A DNA stretch of 64,000 nt. It comes from Ovoidimarina sediminis (GTDB lineage: Bacteria; Pseudomonadota; Alphaproteobacteria; Rhodobacterales; Rhodobacteraceae). The position numbers and the translations under genes are program-made. The DNA is taken from NCBI RefSeq assembly GCF_032586175.1, contig NZ_JAWHTE010000004.1, positions 124,001-188,000 of the forward strand, read 5' to 3'. Shown piece by piece: positions 35,447-42,823 of this stretch (the stretch's first letter is position 1; each line of letters starts with the position of its first letter). Below the pieces are notes generated by a model. The model saw only the letters and a list, made by a program, of their open reading frames with translations, did not search any database and was not told the DNA's origin.

Positions 35447-35887
35447 ATGCCGCCCCCGGACACACGCGCGCCCGACATCCGCGCCCTCGTCACCCGCTAC
35501 GTCACCGAGGTCCTGAATGCCGGGCGCTTCGATCTGCTGGACGAGATCTGCGCCCCCGATTACCGGCGCCACCTCGCCCCGGGGGCCGCGCCCCTCGATC
35601 TCGCCGCCCAGCGCGCCCGCCTCGAAGGCATCCGCCGCGCTTTTCCCGCCTGGGAACTCACGCTGCACGAGATCGTGGTGGAGGGCGATCTCGCCACCTT
35701 CCGCGCCACCGTGCGCGGCACCCATGACGGCCCGCTTCTCGGGCTTCCGCCCTCGGGCCGCTCGGTCGTCACCTTGGCGCTCGACATGATCCGGGTGGAA
35801 GATGGCCGGTTCGCCGACCACTGGGGCGGGCCCGATCTCTTCACCCTGGTTCAGGCCTGCGGCGGCAGGCTGGTGGCGGAGGGCTGA
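35447..35887 (+). CDS. SnoaL-like / ester cyclase family protein
   Basis: This 146-residue protein of the NTF2-like SnoaL family shows the usual helix-then-sheet pattern: RYVTEVLNAGRFDLLDEICAPDY, then the AFPAWELTLHEIVVEGDLATFRATVRGTHDGPLLGLPPSGR segment (read in parts). It ends with RVEDGRFADHWGGPD, the typical second active-site strand. Members are isomerases, hydrolases or carrier-like proteins, so the activity cannot be named. ATG 35447 is preferred over 35441 because AAAGGA then lies 6 bases upstream. Immediately downstream is a degraded adenylate cyclase gene. Confidence 0.82.
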   Translation: MPPPDTRAPDIRALVTRYVTEVLNAGRFDLLDEICAPDYRRHLAPGAAPLDLAAQRARLEGIRRAFPAWELTLHEIVVEGDLATFRATVRGTHDGPLLGLPPSGRSVVTLALDMIRVEDGRFADHWGGPDLFTLVQACGGRLVAEG

Positions 35888-35890
35888 CGC

Positions 35891-36153
35891 CGGGGGAAAC
35901 GGGCGCATTTCGACATCCGCCTGCGGATCGGCGGCAATTCGGGGCCGGTCGTCGCGGGCGTCATCGGCGAACGCGAATGCGCCCGCGATCTCTGGCGCGC
36001 GCGGACACCGTGGCCTCCGGGATGGAAGGCGGCGCCCCGCGCTCTTGCCCGACCGGTTCTGGGTGGTGTCTTGCGGGGGGGGGCGCGCGAGATCAGGGGC
36101 ACGGGCCCGATGAAGGTGGTCGCGGTGGCGTTGCCCGAGGGGGGGGGCGGGCC
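35891..36153 (+). pseudogene. class III adenylate/guanylate cyclase catalytic domain, degraded 3' remnant
   Basis: The bases between the SnoaL-like gene and the paaX-like gene encode pieces of a class III cyclase C-terminus in successive frames. The first frame reads FDIRLRIGGNSGPVVAGVIG followed by ERECARDLW (from about 35909). A shifted frame then reads ADTVASGMEGGAP (about 35996-36035), corresponding to the usual GDTVNTASRME. A third frame reads ALLPDRFWVV (about 36039-36068). The first frame then returns with EIRGTGPMKVVAVALPEG (about 36089-36142). At least three frameshifts are needed, one at a run of nine G (36075-36083). The N-terminal part is absent. It is non-functional unless the assembly is in error. 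Confidence 0.8.
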
Positions 36154-36172
36154 ACCACCGCCCCGGGGTGGG

Positions 36173-36943
36173 TCAGCCGCCGCCGATCTCGGCGATCTCC
36201 GGCCGGGGCAGGGCGTCCAGCACCTCCGCCACCCGCGCCGCGCAGCCAAGCGCGCGCCAGTCCTCGGGCAGAAAGGCCTCCGGCGCGTCCGGCAGGCGCA
36301 AGACGATCCGCCGCCAGCGATGCACGATCAGCACCCTCAGCACCGCGCGCTCCAGCGGCCCAGGGGCCTCAACATCGCGCGCCACCTCTTCCAGGGTCTG
36401 CACCAGCGCCGCCGCCGCGGCGACAAGCGCCTCGGGGCAGACCGCCCGTTGCGCCCAGCCGGGCACCGCGCCGGGCTGGGAGACGAAGATCCCCTCGGGC
36501 ACCGCCCCGCCGGGCATCGGCCCCGCCACGAGCCCCGGCGCCAGCGCCACATGGCTTCCGCCCGCGAGCAGGGGGTCAAGCGCAGCCGCTTCTCCCTGCG
36601 CGGCATTGAACAGCCGCCAGGGCGCAGGCTCCGCCCGCCCGTAGATCCTGGGGCTCGCCGCCGCGCTCTCCGCACGGCCCCGGGCGGTCAGGCTGTAATC
36701 CACCGTCCGGCCCCGTTTCGCGCTGTCGATCCAGCCGTCCCGCTTCAGCCGGTGCAGGGCCACGCGCATCGCCTCTGGCCGGATATCGGCGGCCCCCATC
36801 ACGCGGCTCAGCACCGGCCCCGGCACCTCCGCGCCCGGGCCCTGCGCGAGATCCCCGAAAAACGTCACGATCAGCGACCAGACGCGCGGCGGCCCGTCAC
36901 CGGTCAGCGCCGCCACCGCCCGGGCAATCGGTGCCCCGCTCAC
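36173..36943 (-). CDS. PaaX family transcriptional regulator
   Basis: This 256-residue protein resembles PaaX, the phenylacetyl-CoA-responsive repressor. It has an N-terminal winged-helix domain (RVWSLIVTFFGDLA ... MRVALHRLKRDGWIDSAKRGRTVDYSLT), a middle domain with RGRAES...RIYG, and a C-terminal domain with EVARDVEAP...RVLIVHRWRRIVLRLPDAPEAFLPEDW. The GTG at 36943 starts on the thiolase stop (GTGA overlap), so it is the last gene of a MarR-thiolase-PaaX operon. The effector is probably an aromatic acyl-CoA, by family analogy. Confidence 0.85.
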   Translation of the reverse strand: MSGAPIARAVAALTGDGPPRVWSLIVTFFGDLAQGPGAEVPGPVLSRVMGAADIRPEAMRVALHRLKRDGWIDSAKRGRTVDYSLTARGRAESAAASPRIYGRAEPAPWRLFNAAQGEAAALDPLLAGGSHVALAPGLVAGPMPGGAVPEGIFVSQPGAVPGWAQRAVCPEALVAAAAALVQTLEEVARDVEAPGPLERAVLRVLIVHRWRRIVLRLPDAPEAFLPEDWRALGCAARVAEVLDALPRPEIAEIGGG

Positions 36944-38142
36944 ACCCGCTCCAGCAAAAGCGCCACGCCCTGGCCTACCCCCACGCACATGGTGCAAAGG
37001 CCGTAGCGCGCGCCCTCGCGCCGCATCCGGTAGGCCGCCGTCGTCACCAGCCGCGCCCCCGACATGCCCAGGGGGTGGCCGATCGCGATCGCGCCCCCGT
37101 TCCGGTTCACATGCTCCGCATCGTCCGGAATGCCGAGATCGCGCAACACCGCAAGCGCCTGTGCCGCGAAGGCCTCGTTCAGCTCGATCACCCCGATCTC
37201 CCCGACCGAAAGCCCCGCCTTGTCCAGAAGCTTCCGCACCGCCGGAACCGGGCCGATCCCCATGACGCGGGGGGCGACGCCCGCCGCCTGCATCCCCAGA
37301 ACGCGGGCAAGGGGTGTCAGCCCATGGGCCTCCGCCGCCGCGCCCGAGGCCAGAAGAAGCGCTGCCGCCCCGTCATTCACGCCCGAGGCGTTCCCGGCCG
37401 TCACCGTCAGATCCGCCCCGTTGATCCCCTTGAGCGTGCCGAGCTTTTCCACGCTCGTTCCGGGCCGGGGATGCTCGTCCCGGGTCACCACCACCGGGTC
37501 GCCGCGCCTTTGCGGCACCTCCACCGGCACGATTTCGTCGGCGAAATGCCCCGCCGCCTCCGCCGCCGCCCAGCGCGCCTGGCTTCTCGCGGCAAACGCG
37601 TCCTGGTCGGCCCGGCTCACGCCCCAGTCCGCGGCCACGTTATCCGCCGTCTCCGGCATGCTGTCGGTTCCGTAGGCCGCCTTCATCGCCGGGTTGACGA
37701 AGCGCCAGCCGATCGTCGTGTCGTACACCGCCGCGCTGCGCGAAAACGCCGCCTCCGCCTTCCCCATCACGAAGGGCGCGCGGCTCATGCTTTCCACCCC
37801 GCCCGCGATCACAAGGTCCAGTTCGCCCGCCCGGATCCCCCGCGCCGCCTGGCCCACCGCATCAAGCGACGAGGCACACAACCGGTTCAGCGTCGTCCCC
37901 GGCAGCGTCTCGGGCAGCCCCGCCAGAAGTGCCGCCATCCGCGCCACGTTCCGGTTGTCCTCGCCCGCCTGGTTCGCCGCGCCGAAGATCACGTCATCGA
38001 CCGCGTTCCAGTCCACGCCCCCGTTCCGCTCGATCAGCGCGCGGATCGGCAGGGCGGCCAGGTCATCGGCGCGGATCGACGACAGCGCGCCCCCGTACCG
38101 CCCCACGGGCGTGCGCACGGCATCGCAGATCAGGGCTTCCAT
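36940..38142 (-). CDS. pcaF: 3-oxoadipyl-CoA thiolase (PcaF/PaaJ type)
   Basis: This 400-residue thiolase has the exact family length. The catalytic residues are C89 (NRLCASSLDAV), H356 (GGAIAIGHPLGMSGAR) and C386 (CTMCVGVGQG). NRLCASSLDAVG and the C-terminal CTMCVGVGQG are typical of the 3-oxoadipyl-CoA group that makes succinyl-CoA and acetyl-CoA. The products of both the pca pathway and the box pathway would converge here, which fits the box genes at 49-60 kb. It sits between a MarR and a PaaX regulator on the same strand, 57 bp after the MarR gene. Confidence 0.9.
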   Translation of the reverse strand: MEALICDAVRTPVGRYGGALSSIRADDLAALPIRALIERNGGVDWNAVDDVIFGAANQAGEDNRNVARMAALLAGLPETLPGTTLNRLCASSLDAVGQAARGIRAGELDLVIAGGVESMSRAPFVMGKAEAAFSRSAAVYDTTIGWRFVNPAMKAAYGTDSMPETADNVAADWGVSRADQDAFAARSQARWAAAEAAGHFADEIVPVEVPQRRGDPVVVTRDEHPRPGTSVEKLGTLKGINGADLTVTAGNASGVNDGAAALLLASGAAAEAHGLTPLARVLGMQAAGVAPRVMGIGPVPAVRKLLDKAGLSVGEIGVIELNEAFAAQALAVLRDLGIPDDAEHVNRNGGAIAIGHPLGMSGARLVTTAAYRMRREGARYGLCTMCVGVGQGVALLLERV

Positions 38143-38199
38143 CGCCGTCCCCTCCCGGTCAGTTGAGGCGCCCAGATATGTTACCCGGGCCGCGCCAAG

Positions 38200-38676
38200 T
38201 CAATCGGACGGTAATGGGTCGGCGGGCAGAAGCGGCGCCCGGCTCCGCCGGTTCCCGGCGGCCGAGGCCTTTTCGGCAAGCCGGATGAAGGTCTCCCGCT
38301 CCTCCGCCGTCAGCCCCGGCAGGATCTCGTCCTGAAGCGCCGCGACGGCGGGCGTCACCTCCTCCAGCACCGCGCGCCCGGCCCGGGTGATCTTCACCAC
38401 CCGCGCCCGCCGGTCCGTCGGGCTCACCTCTCGGGCGACAAAGCCCCGCGCCTCCAGCCGGTCCAGCACCCCGCCGATCGTCGCCCGGTCATAGGCGATA
38501 AGCCCCGCCAGCCGTGCCTGATCGATCCCGGGATGGCGCGCCGCCATGGTCAGCGCGGCGAATTGCACTGCGGTGATGTCATGTCCCGCCGCGCGCACCC
38601 CGTCGAGGAAGACGGAGGTCGAAATCTGGTGAAGCCGCCGGATCAGGTGGCCCGGCATCCGGTAGATATCTGCCAT
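38200..38676 (-). CDS. MarR family transcriptional regulator (divergent from gentisate genes)
   Basis: This 158-residue MarR regulator shows QFAALTMAARHPGIDQARLAGLIAYDRATIGGVLDRLEARGFV (read in parts) and then the wing SPTDRRARVVKITRAG, both diagnostic. I chose ATG 38676 (MADIYRMPGHLIRR); an open extension upstream crosses the divergent promoter region. No clear ribosome binding site precedes it. It is divergent from gentisate 1,2-dioxygenase across 100 bp that contain an imperfect 23-bp palindrome. Control of both the gentisate genes and its own operon with the thiolase is likely. Confidence 0.9.
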   Translation of the reverse strand: MADIYRMPGHLIRRLHQISTSVFLDGVRAAGHDITAVQFAALTMAARHPGIDQARLAGLIAYDRATIGGVLDRLEARGFVAREVSPTDRRARVVKITRAGRAVLEEVTPAVAALQDEILPGLTAEERETFIRLAEKASAAGNRRSRAPLLPADPLPSD

Positions 38677-38712
38677 GCGGGGGGAAGATAGGGACGTGGA
38701 GGGTAATTGACC

Positions 38713-38735
38713 AGTACACATATAATAGGCATACT
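38713..38735. promoter_or_regulatory. imperfect AT-rich palindrome in MarR-gentisate divergent promoter (operator candidate)
   Basis: The 23-bp segment has arms AGTA and TACT around the AT-rich centre TATAATAGG, with 15 of 23 positions symmetrical. It lies midway between the divergent MarR and gentisate dioxygenase starts in an otherwise GC-rich region. Size and location fit a MarR dimer site overlapping a promoter. A TATAAT hexamer (38721-38726) is inside it, but no well-spaced -35 was found. Confidence 0.5.
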
Positions 38736-38776
38736 CACTAAATTGGCGCCCGGAAGAGGCGAAGGGAGGATACACC

Positions 38777-39814
38777 ATGTCGGAAGCCCTGGGCACGCTC
38801 GAGGAGCTGCCGGAAGATTACCGCGCCGGTATGGCCGCCGCCGGCGTCGCGCCGCTCTGGCCGATGATGCGCAACGTCCTGCCTCACGGCGCGCCCAACC
38901 CCGCCACCCGGCCCGGCCACTGGCGCTATGGCGATGTGCGCCCGCTTCTTCTGCGCGCCGGGGAACTCACGCCCGTCGAAAAGGCCGAACGCCGCGTCCT
39001 CGTCCTCTCCGATCCGGGGCGCGGCGCGGGGGCGATGCAGGCCACCGCCACGATCTATCTCGGCCTCCAGCTTCTTCTTCCGGGCGAAACCGCCCCCGCC
39101 CACCGCCACACGCCCTCTGCGGTCCGCGTGCTGGTCGAGGGGCAGGGCGGCTTCACCATCGTCGATGGCGAGAAGCTTCCGATGGAAGAGGGCGACCTGA
39201 TCCTCACCCCGGGCGGCGAATGGCACGATCACGGGCACGAGGGCAGCGACCCGGTGGTCTGGCTCGACGCGCTCGACCTGCCGCTCTTCGTCATGCTCGA
39301 AGGCTCCTATGCCGAGGAAGGCGACCTTCAGGCCCACCGCAACCGCCCCGACGCCTCCCAGGTCGAATACCGCGCCGCCGGTCTCGCGCCCACCCGCGGG
39401 CCGGAACGCGCGCGGCCCCGCTACCCCCAGAACCGCTATCCCTGGACGCGCACCCGCGCGGCCCTCGACGAGATGGCCGCGGCGACCGACGCCGCCCTGG
39501 CCGAACTCGACTACATCAATCCCGAAACCGGCGAAGACGTGCTGCCCACCATGGGTTTCACTGCCATGCGCCTTGCCCCCGGCACGGCGCACCGCCCGCC
39601 GAAACGCTCCGCCTCCGCCGCCTTCCACGTGGTCGCGGGAACGGGGCGGACGACCGTCGACGGCAAGACGATCGACTGGGGGCCGAAGGATACCTTCACC
39701 GCCCCCGTCTTCGCCGAGATCGATCACCACGCCCACGACACCGCCTACCTCATCCGCATCCACGACCGTCCGCTTCAGGAAAAGCTCGGCTACTACGAGG
39801 AACGCCCCCGGTGA
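38777..39814 (+). CDS. gentisate 1,2-dioxygenase
   Basis: This enzyme opens the ring of gentisate to maleylpyruvate using Fe(II). The 345-residue bicupin shows the first-cupin iron motif PAH109-R-H111-TPSAVRVLVEG and GGEWH150-DHGHEG. The second cupin (GMRLAPGTAHRPPKR... and FAEIDHHAH) lacks the full metal set, as is normal. The ribosome binding site GGGAGGA lies 8 bases before ATG 38777. It is followed by a 4-base overlap with the hydroxylase gene. Maleylpyruvate isomerase and fumarylpyruvate hydrolase genes are not in the window. Confidence 0.93.
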   Translation: MSEALGTLEELPEDYRAGMAAAGVAPLWPMMRNVLPHGAPNPATRPGHWRYGDVRPLLLRAGELTPVEKAERRVLVLSDPGRGAGAMQATATIYLGLQLLLPGETAPAHRHTPSAVRVLVEGQGGFTIVDGEKLPMEEGDLILTPGGEWHDHGHEGSDPVVWLDALDLPLFVMLEGSYAEEGDLQAHRNRPDASQVEYRAAGLAPTRGPERARPRYPQNRYPWTRTRAALDEMAAATDAALAELDYINPETGEDVLPTMGFTAMRLAPGTAHRPPKRSASAAFHVVAGTGRTTVDGKTIDWGPKDTFTAPVFAEIDHHAHDTAYLIRIHDRPLQEKLGYYEERPR

Positions 39815-41019
39815 CCCTCCCGGTCCTCATCGCCGGCGGCGGCATCGGCGGGCTCGCCGCCGCGCTGGGCCTCGCCCAGAAGGGCATCGCCACCCTCGTC
39901 CTCGAAAAGGCGTCGCAACTGGGCGAAATCGGCGCGGGCATCCAGCTTGGCCCCAACGCCTTCCACGCCTTCGATGCGCTGGGCATCGGCCCGGCGGCCC
40001 GCGACCTCGCGGTCTATATCGACAACCTCCGCCTCATGGATGCGCTGACGGCCGAGGAAATCGCCCGCATCCCGCTGGACGAGGCGTTCCGCGCCCGCTT
40101 CGGCAACCCCTATGCGGTGGTCCACCGCGGCGCGCTCCACGGCGTCCTCCTCGCGGCCTGCGAGGCGCATGAACGGGTCACACTCCGCACCTCCGCCGCG
40201 GTCACCGGCTACGCGCAGGACGGCACCAGCGTCACCGCCACCCTCGCATCGGGCGAGGCCGTCACGGGCCGCGCGCTCATCGGCGCCGACGGCCTCTGGT
40301 CCGCGGTCCGCGCCCAACTCGCGGGCGACGGCGCGCCCCGCGTCTCGGGCCACACCACCTACCGCTCCGTGATCCCGACCGAAGAGATGCCCGAGGCGCT
40401 CCGCTGGAATGCCGCGACGCTCTGGGCCGGGCCCCGCTGCCACATCGTCCACTATCCGCTCAGCAACTGGAAGGAATTCAACCTCGTCGTCACCTATCAC
40501 AACGACGCCCCCGAACCCGTCGCCGGCAAACCGGTCTCCCATGAAGAGGTCGCCCGCGGTTTCGATCACGTGGCGCCGCTCGCCCGCGAGGTGATCGAGA
40601 AGGGGCGCGACTGGAAGCACTGGGTGCTGTGCGACCGCGATCCGATTCTCGACTGGACGGACGGCCGCGCCGCGCTTCTGGGCGACGCGGCCCATCCGAT
40701 GCTGCAATACATGGCGCAAGGCGCCTGCATGGCGCTCGAAGACGCGGTCTGCCTCGCCGACGAGATGGGCCGCGCCGGGGAAGATCCCGCCCGGGCCCTC
40801 GAAAGCTACGCCGCCCGCCGCCGCCTCCGCACCGCGCGGGTGCAGCTTCAGTCGCGCGAGGTCGGCACCCATGTCTACCACCCGGAAGGCGCCCACGCGG
40901 CGCTCCGCAACACCATCATGGCGGCGAAAACCCCCGCCGAATGGTACGACACGGTCGCCTGGCTCTACGGCTCGAACGGCCTCGATGGCACCTGCGCGAC
41001 GGGAGGCGCTGATACGTAA
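39811..41019 (+). CDS. 3-hydroxybenzoate 6-monooxygenase (FAD-dependent)
   Basis: This 402-residue flavoprotein monooxygenase has three characteristic motifs: GGGIGGLAAALGLA near residue 8, the DG motif ALIGADGLWSAVR, and GD motif ALLGDAAHPMLQYMAQGACMALEDA (read in parts). The close match in layout to 3-hydroxybenzoate 6-hydroxylases and the coupling to gentisate dioxygenase support conversion of 3-hydroxybenzoate to gentisate. Salicylate hydroxylase relatives share the motifs, so salicylate 5-hydroxylation is a weaker alternative. Start GTG 39811 overlaps the dioxygenase stop (GTGA); a much longer open frame upstream is a shadow of the dioxygenase. Confidence 0.88.
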   Translation: MTLPVLIAGGGIGGLAAALGLAQKGIATLVLEKASQLGEIGAGIQLGPNAFHAFDALGIGPAARDLAVYIDNLRLMDALTAEEIARIPLDEAFRARFGNPYAVVHRGALHGVLLAACEAHERVTLRTSAAVTGYAQDGTSVTATLASGEAVTGRALIGADGLWSAVRAQLAGDGAPRVSGHTTYRSVIPTEEMPEALRWNAATLWAGPRCHIVHYPLSNWKEFNLVVTYHNDAPEPVAGKPVSHEEVARGFDHVAPLAREVIEKGRDWKHWVLCDRDPILDWTDGRAALLGDAAHPMLQYMAQGACMALEDAVCLADEMGRAGEDPARALESYAARRRLRTARVQLQSREVGTHVYHPEGAHAALRNTIMAAKTPAEWYDTVAWLYGSNGLDGTCATGGADT

Positions 41020-41145
41020 CAGATCCGTGGCCGACACGGCCATTGACGAAACGCATGGCTTCGTGAACGCTTGCGCCATGAAACGAATACCGGGTGCCCC
41101 GGCCAACGGGGCCCCATGCTCAGTGATCCAGGGAGGATACCACTC

Positions 41146-42177
41146 ATGAAACGCAGACCGCTTCTCAAACTGGCGGGCGCGACGCTGGCCGCGGGCCTTC
41201 TGTCGACCGCCGCCATGGCGCAGGAGGTGACGCTCAAGCTGCACCAGTTCCTGCCCGCGCAGGCCAACGTCCCGAAACTCGTGCTCGACGTCTGGGCCGA
41301 CAATGTCGAAGAGGCCTCGGGCGGCCGCATCAAGGTCGATCGCTTTCCCTCGATGCAGCTTGGCGGGCGCCCGCCCGAACTGATGGATCAGGCAGTCGAC
41401 GGCGTGGCCGATATCGTCTGGACGGTGGTGGGCTACACTCCGGGCCGCTTCCCCCGTACGGAAGTCTTCGAACTTCCCTTCATGATGACGGATGCCCGCG
41501 CCGCCTCGCGCGCCTACTGGCAGATGTTCGAAAAGCACATGAAGGACACAGAGTTCGCGGGCATCAAGATCCTCGGCACCTGGGTGCATGGGCCGGGCAT
41601 GTTCCACACCAACAAGGAAGTCGTCGTGCCCGACGACCTGCAGGGCATGAAGATCCGCGGCGGCTCGCGCACGGTGAACACGCTGCTCGAGAAGGTCGGC
41701 GCCACGCCGGTCGGCATGCCGGTGCCCGCCGTGCCCGAAGGGCTCTCGAAAGGCGTGATCGACGGCACCACGATCCCGTGGGAAGTGACGACCGCGCTCA
41801 AGGTGCCGGAACTGGTGGAGAACCACACCGAATTCGAAGGCGTCGCGCTTTATACGCTGACCTTCGTCCTCGCGATGAACCAGGAAAAATACGACAGCCT
41901 GCCGGATGACCTGAAAGCGGTGATCGACAGCCAGTCGGGCGAGGAATTCTCGGTCTTCGCCGGCGGCACCCAGGCCGATGCGGATGGCCCGGCCCGGCAG
42001 ATCGCCGAGGATCTGGGGAACAACATCGTCACCGTCTCCGGCGCCGATCTCGACGCCTGGAAGGCGGCGGTGCAGCCCATTTACGACGAATGGGTCGCCG
42101 ACATGAACTCCAAGGGCATCGACGGCCAGGCGCTGATCGACGAGGCCCGCGCGCTGATCGACGAATACGACGGCTAA
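41146..42177 (+). CDS. TRAP transporter substrate-binding protein (DctP family)
   Basis: This 343-residue periplasmic binding protein has a signal peptide (MKRRPLLKLAGATLAAGLLSTAAMAQ read in parts, cleavage after AMA) and the DctP fold. Landmarks include the FELPFMMTDA segment, GTWVHGPGMFHTNK and the specificity-region arginine in KIRGGSRTVNTLLEKVGA. Start ATG 41146 follows GGGAGGA. It is the first gene of a dctPQM-type operon that lies between gentisate genes and the side-chain operon, so an aromatic carboxylate (benzoate- or cinnamate-type) is the most likely solute, as seen for some Rhodopseudomonas TRAP systems. Confidence 0.92.
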   Translation: MKRRPLLKLAGATLAAGLLSTAAMAQEVTLKLHQFLPAQANVPKLVLDVWADNVEEASGGRIKVDRFPSMQLGGRPPELMDQAVDGVADIVWTVVGYTPGRFPRTEVFELPFMMTDARAASRAYWQMFEKHMKDTEFAGIKILGTWVHGPGMFHTNKEVVVPDDLQGMKIRGGSRTVNTLLEKVGATPVGMPVPAVPEGLSKGVIDGTTIPWEVTTALKVPELVENHTEFEGVALYTLTFVLAMNQEKYDSLPDDLKAVIDSQSGEEFSVFAGGTQADADGPARQIAEDLGNNIVTVSGADLDAWKAAVQPIYDEWVADMNSKGIDGQALIDEARALIDEYDG

Positions 42178-42238
42178 GAGGCAGGGGGCGGGCGGTTCCT
42201 GAACCGCCCGCCCCGTCGACCGAGGGGCGGGGAGAGGC

Positions 42239-42823
42239 ATGCATCGGCTGATGCGGCGACTGGCGGAAGCCATGGCCATCGCGGGCGGCATCGTGCTTTC
42301 CTTCCTGATCCTTCTCACCTGCGCCTCGATCATCGGGCGCGAGGCCAACGCGCTTCTGAACGGCGATGTTCTGCAATCCATGATGCCGGGGCTCGCGAAC
42401 GCCATCCTGGCGACCGGCATCGGCCCCGTGAACGGCGATTTCGAACTGGTGGAGGCCGGCGTCGCCTTCGCGATCTTCGCTTTCATTCCATTGACCCAGA
42501 TCACCGCGGGCCACGCCACCGTCGATATCTTCACCGCGCGCCTCGGCCCCCGCGCGCTCAGGCTTCTTCGCGCGGTGATCGAGATCGTCTTCGCCGCCGT
42601 CCTGATCCTGATCGCGGTACAGCTTTTTGGCGGCATGGTCTCGAAGCGCGACCATAACGAGGTCACCTTCCTCCTGCAGTTCCCCACCTGGTGGTCCTAC
42701 GCGGCCTCGCTCGTCGCGGCCTCGGTCGCGGCCCTCTGCGGGGTCTACATGGCTCTTGTCCGACTGGCCGAGTTGGCCACCGGCCGCGTCATCGTCGCCG
42801 ACGGCCCGGAGGCGGATCATTGA
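42239..42823 (+). CDS. TRAP transporter small permease (DctQ family)
   Basis: This 194-residue inner membrane protein has four main helices (about residues 12-32, 66-86, 96-116 and 140-160). It keeps the DctQ pattern, including FIPLTQITAGHATVDIFTARL after the second helix. It forms the permease with the large DctM subunit. It begins 61 bp after the binding-protein gene and its stop overlaps the TTG start of DctM (TTGA). Confidence 0.88.
   Translation: MHRLMRRLAEAMAIAGGIVLSFLILLTCASIIGREANALLNGDVLQSMMPGLANAILATGIGPVNGDFELVEAGVAFAIFAFIPLTQITAGHATVDIFTARLGPRALRLLRAVIEIVFAAVLILIAVQLFGGMVSKRDHNEVTFLLQFPTWWSYAASLVAASVAALCGVYMALVRLAELATGRVIVADGPEADH

Noticed and set aside
38707..38726. TTGACC followed by TATAAT as a sigma-70 promoter for the gentisate genes.
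   Set aside because: The spacing is only 8 bases, which does not allow normal promoter recognition. The AT-rich segment is better explained as part of an operator.
38707..41019. A 770-codon frame suggesting a fusion of an unknown domain to the 3-hydroxybenzoate hydroxylase.
   Set aside because: The first 368 codons are the shadow of gentisate dioxygenase. The FAD motif lies directly after GTG 39811, which overlaps the dioxygenase stop.
41020..41145. GC-rich hairpins (GGCCGACACGGCC; GCCCCG/CGGGGC) before the TRAP binding-protein gene, considered as a terminator or riboswitch.
   Set aside because: There is no T-run and no known riboswitch pattern. Palindromes of this size are common by chance in GC-rich DNA.
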